Below, one piece after another: positions 58,523 through 60,544 of a DNA stretch of 60,544 nucleotides. The notes under the pieces are model-generated. The model saw nothing but the letters and a program-made list of their open reading frames with translations. It was not told where the DNA came from and made no database searches. The DNA comes from an uncultured Bacteroidota bacterium (GTDB lineage Bacteria > Bacteroidota > Bacteroidia > Chitinophagales > LD1). The stretch spans positions 1-60,544 of the forward strand of contig CALAYL010000074.1 of the NCBI GenBank assembly GCA_937894725.1, given 5' to 3'. The position numbers were made by a program, and so were the translations under genes. Every line of letters begins with the position of its first letter. Position 1 is the stretch's first letter.

Positions 58523-59281
58523 GTGGCGCATAAATCGAAAACCTATTTTATCTCTGATTTGCACTTTGGCACACCCGATGCCACGAGTAGCAAAGCGCGC
58601 GAACTTGCTTTTTGTCATTGGATGGAGCAAGCCAGTGTAGATGCTAAGGCCATTTATATCGTAGGTGATTTATTCGATTTTTGGCATGAGTATAAAACCG
58701 TAGTGCCCAAAGGGTTTGTGAGAGCACTAGCCGCAATAGCCAAGGCTACGGATAGCGGTATAGAGGTGTATTTATTTACTGGAAATCATGACCTATGGCA
58801 GCGCGATTATTTTGAAAATGAACTAGGCGTAAAATTGTTTTTCGACCCAGTGCAACATCAAATAGACGGTGTACTTTTTTTTATAGGTCATGGAGATGGC
58901 TTAGGGCCAGGCGATTTGAAATACAAATGGATGAAAAAAGTTTTTGTGAATCCATTTTGTCAATTCCTTTTCAGATGGATACACCCAGACATAGGTATGC
59001 AGATCGCTAATTATTTTTCTTATAAAAGCAGGTTTGCTAACGGGGCAGCTCCTAAGGAATTTTTTTTGGGCGAAGAAAAAGAGTGGCTGATTCAATACTG
59101 CAAAAGGAAATCTGCCGAGAATCCGAGTGTTCGCTATTTTGTATTTGGGCATCGACATTTGCCTATTGAACATAAAATAAATGAGCACTGCACCTATATC
59201 AATACGGGCGATTGGTTATTGCATTATAGCTATGCGATCTTTGATGGGGCGAACATGGAGATGAAGCGTTTTGAGAAATGA
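58523..59281 (+). CDS. lpxH: UDP-2,3-diacylglucosamine diphosphatase (LpxH-like)
   Basis: 252 residues from a GTG. Calcineurin-type metallophosphoesterase: FISDLHFGTPDA (Asp12, His14), YIVGDLFDFWHEY (Asp49), FTGNHDLWQRDYF (Asn88, His89), FFIGHGDGLGPGD (His123) and FGHRHLPIEHKI. LpxH cleaves UDP-diacylglucosamine to lipid X in lipid A synthesis; the GDLFDFWHE and GNHDLW spacing fits LpxH. It starts 17 bp after the preceding terminator. Confidence 0.9.
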   Translation: MAHKSKTYFISDLHFGTPDATSSKARELAFCHWMEQASVDAKAIYIVGDLFDFWHEYKTVVPKGFVRALAAIAKATDSGIEVYLFTGNHDLWQRDYFENELGVKLFFDPVQHQIDGVLFFIGHGDGLGPGDLKYKWMKKVFVNPFCQFLFRWIHPDIGMQIANYFSYKSRFANGAAPKEFFLGEEKEWLIQYCKRKSAENPSVRYFVFGHRHLPIEHKINEHCTYINTGDWLLHYSYAIFDGANMEMKRFEK

Positions 59282-59736
59282 GAGAGATGAGGGCGATTAG
59301 CAAATTAGCTGATGTGAGGTAGCGAAGCAAACCTAGTACACACGTCAATCGTGTGGTCACACTTTATAAAATCTTTAGTCGGTCTCTTCATGCCTGCTGT
59401 CAGACGAACGGATAGTCGAGTAACTTGTGATGAAAAACAATCAAAGTTTCTAACTTCCTCTCGCTCTTAACTAGCGCAAGAATGCAGAGCAGGTCATAGG
59501 TAAGGGTTCTTGTGCTATTATGTATTAAAATAAAAAACAAAATTATAGCTATGATATTGTTGGTGACGCTGCGCTAAACACCTGCAACGGCATAAAAGAA
59601 CAAAAAACTGGCTGTGATAGCGGTCTGCAACAAACTTTTAAAACAAGTATTTGGCGTAGTAAAATAAGGTGAAATGTTTGATAGAAACTATTTGCAAAAA
59701 ATAGCCTAATTTATTTGGTTTTCTGCACAGTTCGTG
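59282..59736. other. Noncoding stretch with degraded repeat-like segments
   Basis: About 455 bp with no credible reading frame, RNA gene or terminator. It contains CTAAACACCTGCAACGGCAT (59575-59594), a degenerate version of the repeat at 60482, and AT-rich sequence with short A-tracts. It looks like boundary sequence of the adjacent toxin-antitoxin cassette, possibly holding the remains of a second one. Confidence 0.5.
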
Positions 59737-59750
59737 TTAGTGGCTGGTGC
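59719..59750 (-). repeat. Imperfect inverted repeat, left end of toxin-antitoxin cassette
   Basis: On the minus strand GCACCAGCCACTAAC (59750-59736) is followed by ACGAACTGTG and an A-run. It matches the plus-strand repeat at 60482-60511 (GCAC..GCCACTAAC..GTG..AAAA) in opposite orientation. The toxin stop codon lies inside it. Confidence 0.5.
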
Positions 59751-60165
59751 TTTCAATCATTGTCAGCGCTTCTTTCGGAGTCATTGTTGGGATCGAACTT
59801 GTCTTGAAATCTTTTGTGTCACGCGTCACAATACAGTCGATTTTATTTAGTGTTTTCGCACAATTATATTGGATAGCGTCTTCAAAATCTTTAAACTCTG
59901 ATTTTAATGCTTTTCTTACTACGTCTTTTGATACGTCAATGGCTTCTGTCCACTCTTGGAGTTCATTGAGTATCTTAATTGTCACTGAATGCGTACACGA
60001 CTGTCTCAGGATGTAATAAATGTTGTTATATGAAACAGCAGCAACATAAATGGTTACTTTCTTCTTAAACGAATAGTTGAAAATTTTAGCCGCCTCAAGT
60101 GAAAGTGGTTTTCTGTCTGCAAGGAAGTCGATTAGAACATTTGTGTCTAGAAATATATGTTTCAT
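59737..60165 (-). CDS. PIN-domain (VapC-like) ribonuclease toxin
   Basis: 142 residues, complete PIN domain: HIFLDTNVLIDFLADRKP with Asp7, the acidic pair Glu95/Asp96 in SEFKDFEDAIQYNCAK, and IVTRDTKDFKTSS with Asp116 and Asp119 that bind the metal. PIN toxins cut RNA, often initiator tRNA or rRNA. The antitoxin gene lies upstream with a 4-bp overlap. The stop codon lies in the flanking inverted repeat, so the cassette boundary fixes the gene end. Confidence 0.9.
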   Translation of the reverse strand: MKHIFLDTNVLIDFLADRKPLSLEAAKIFNYSFKKKVTIYVAAVSYNNIYYILRQSCTHSVTIKILNELQEWTEAIDVSKDVVRKALKSEFKDFEDAIQYNCAKTLNKIDCIVTRDTKDFKTSSIPTMTPKEALTMIESTSH

Positions 60166-60410
60166 AGCTTATATTTTTTTGCTAGACCATTTGTCAACGC
60201 CTTTTTATAGTCAAAATCATCCGGTAGCTCAATTGTTCCCATCAACTTCAAAATTCTCGGAGATATTGTCTCGTCCTTACTTTCTTTTGTTGTCAAAGTC
60301 ATAAGGTAGTTCTCGACAATGTCTGAAAGACTTTTGCCCTTGTTTTTAGCATATTTTTTTGCAACCGAAATTACGGAATCGTCAATTGTCAATGTCAGCT
60401 TAGTTGTCAT
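60162..60410 (-). CDS. DUF6364-like antitoxin
   Basis: 82 residues from the ATG at 60410; an extension to 60485 would run through the promoter and cassette repeat. TKLTLTIDDSVISVAKKYAK is the ribbon-helix-helix-type N-terminus of the DUF6364 family, followed by GKSLSDIVENYLMTLT and a basic C-terminus (DFDYKKALTNGLAKKYKL) that would mask the toxin. It overlaps the PIN toxin by 4 bp. Likely autorepressed through the near-palindromic sites at 60412-60443. Confidence 0.85.
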   Translation of the reverse strand: MTTKLTLTIDDSVISVAKKYAKNKGKSLSDIVENYLMTLTTKESKDETISPRILKLMGTIELPDDFDYKKALTNGLAKKYKL

Positions 60411-60411
60411 A

Positions 60412-60443
60412 ATACGTGTCTTTATGTTTGTAAATATACGTAT
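60412..60443. promoter_or_regulatory. Paired ATACGT half-sites, candidate operator of the toxin-antitoxin operon
   Basis: ATACGTGT (60412-60419) and the palindrome ATACGTAT (60436-60443) lie 24 bp apart directly upstream of the antitoxin ATG. Ribbon-helix-helix antitoxins bind such sites in pairs. Confidence 0.35.
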
Positions 60444-60481
60444 TAATTTAATAATTTCAATATGTTTTTTTTCTGTCAGGC

Positions 60482-60511
60482 GCACTTGCCACTAACGGCA
60501 AACCGTGAAAA
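60482..60511 (+). repeat. Imperfect inverted repeat, right end of toxin-antitoxin cassette
   Basis: GCACTTGCCACTAAC (60482-60496) is followed by GGCAAACCGTG and an A-run, matching the minus-strand repeat at 59750-59719 across about 13 of 15 bases of the core. Confidence 0.5.
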
Positions 60512-60544
60512 TACTATCCACAAACGAGATAGCAAAACTTTGTG

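Noticed and set aside
59282..59736. Short frames in the noncoding stretch (for example an ATG near 59390 with 27 codons)
   Set aside because: They lack signal, family similarity and promoter context, and are as short as chance frames in AT-rich DNA.

Overview
This is an AT-rich chromosomal window from a Bacteroidota bacterium, most like the Chitinophagales/Sphingobacteriales side of the phylum. The placement rests on type IX secretion (T9SS) parts (PorP/SprF-like, PorE-like, GldH) and three proteins with T9SS type A C-terminal sorting domains. Other signs are a DUF4270 lipoprotein next to a short glycogen-synthase-like protein, a PSP1-domain protein beside gldH, a THX ribosomal protein, a RemB/Wzi-like barrel, and many promoter boxes fitting the Bacteroidota consensus TAnnTTTG. 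I see no tRNA, rRNA, CRISPR array, insertion sequence or prophage. Genes are dense, mostly short operons, with several tail-to-tail overlaps.

Layout. 1-4200: a truncated XRE-type regulator diverges from an operon of four exported proteins (S74 chaperone-domain protein, two paralogous T9SS cargo proteins, and an M43-like metalloprotease broken by an in-frame TAG), closed by a strong bidirectional terminator. 4.2-12.9 kb: glmS, DUF4270 lipoprotein and glycogen-synthase-like gene on the minus strand; panC, an oxidoreductase, mtaB and lgt follow. 13.0-18.7 kb: PorP-like and PorE-like T9SS pair, a lipoprotein and a polyprenyl-phosphate sugar transferase. 18.7-28 kb: clpP, a peptidoglycan-binding-like membrane protein, a large T9SS cargo protein, uvrC, comF, arginase and glpK. 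27.5-35 kb, mainly minus strand: glutathione peroxidase, holB, PSP1 and gldH form one run; serA and an FMN-dependent NMO/FabK-like enzyme form another. 35-45.8 kb: a YugP-like peptidase, an unknown histidine-rich exported protein, MmcQ/YjbR, an FAD oxidoreductase, a pseudouridine synthase, an ABC permease, glyS, an EamA transporter and yicC. 45.8-59.3 kb: gmk, apaG, a degenerate parvulin lipoprotein, superoxide dismutase, a sodium symporter, THX, feoA with a tiny lipoprotein, a MurG-like glycosyltransferase, dgk, enoyl-CoA hydratase, msrB, the RemB/Wzi-like barrel, DUF1573 and lpxH. 59.3-60.5 kb: a noncoding stretch, then a PIN-toxin/antitoxin pair bracketed by imperfect inverted repeats that looks like a mobile cassette.

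Most genes are ordinary housekeeping. The parts most worth a second look are the exported four-gene operon with its amber-interrupted protease; the recurring placement of a TAnnTTTG-like box only a few bases before start codons, which predicts leaderless or nearly leaderless mRNAs; a 44-residue Cys-rich lipoprotein upstream of feoA; a 22-bp palindrome between glyS and a divergent exported-protein gene; and the inverted-repeat-flanked toxin-antitoxin cassette.
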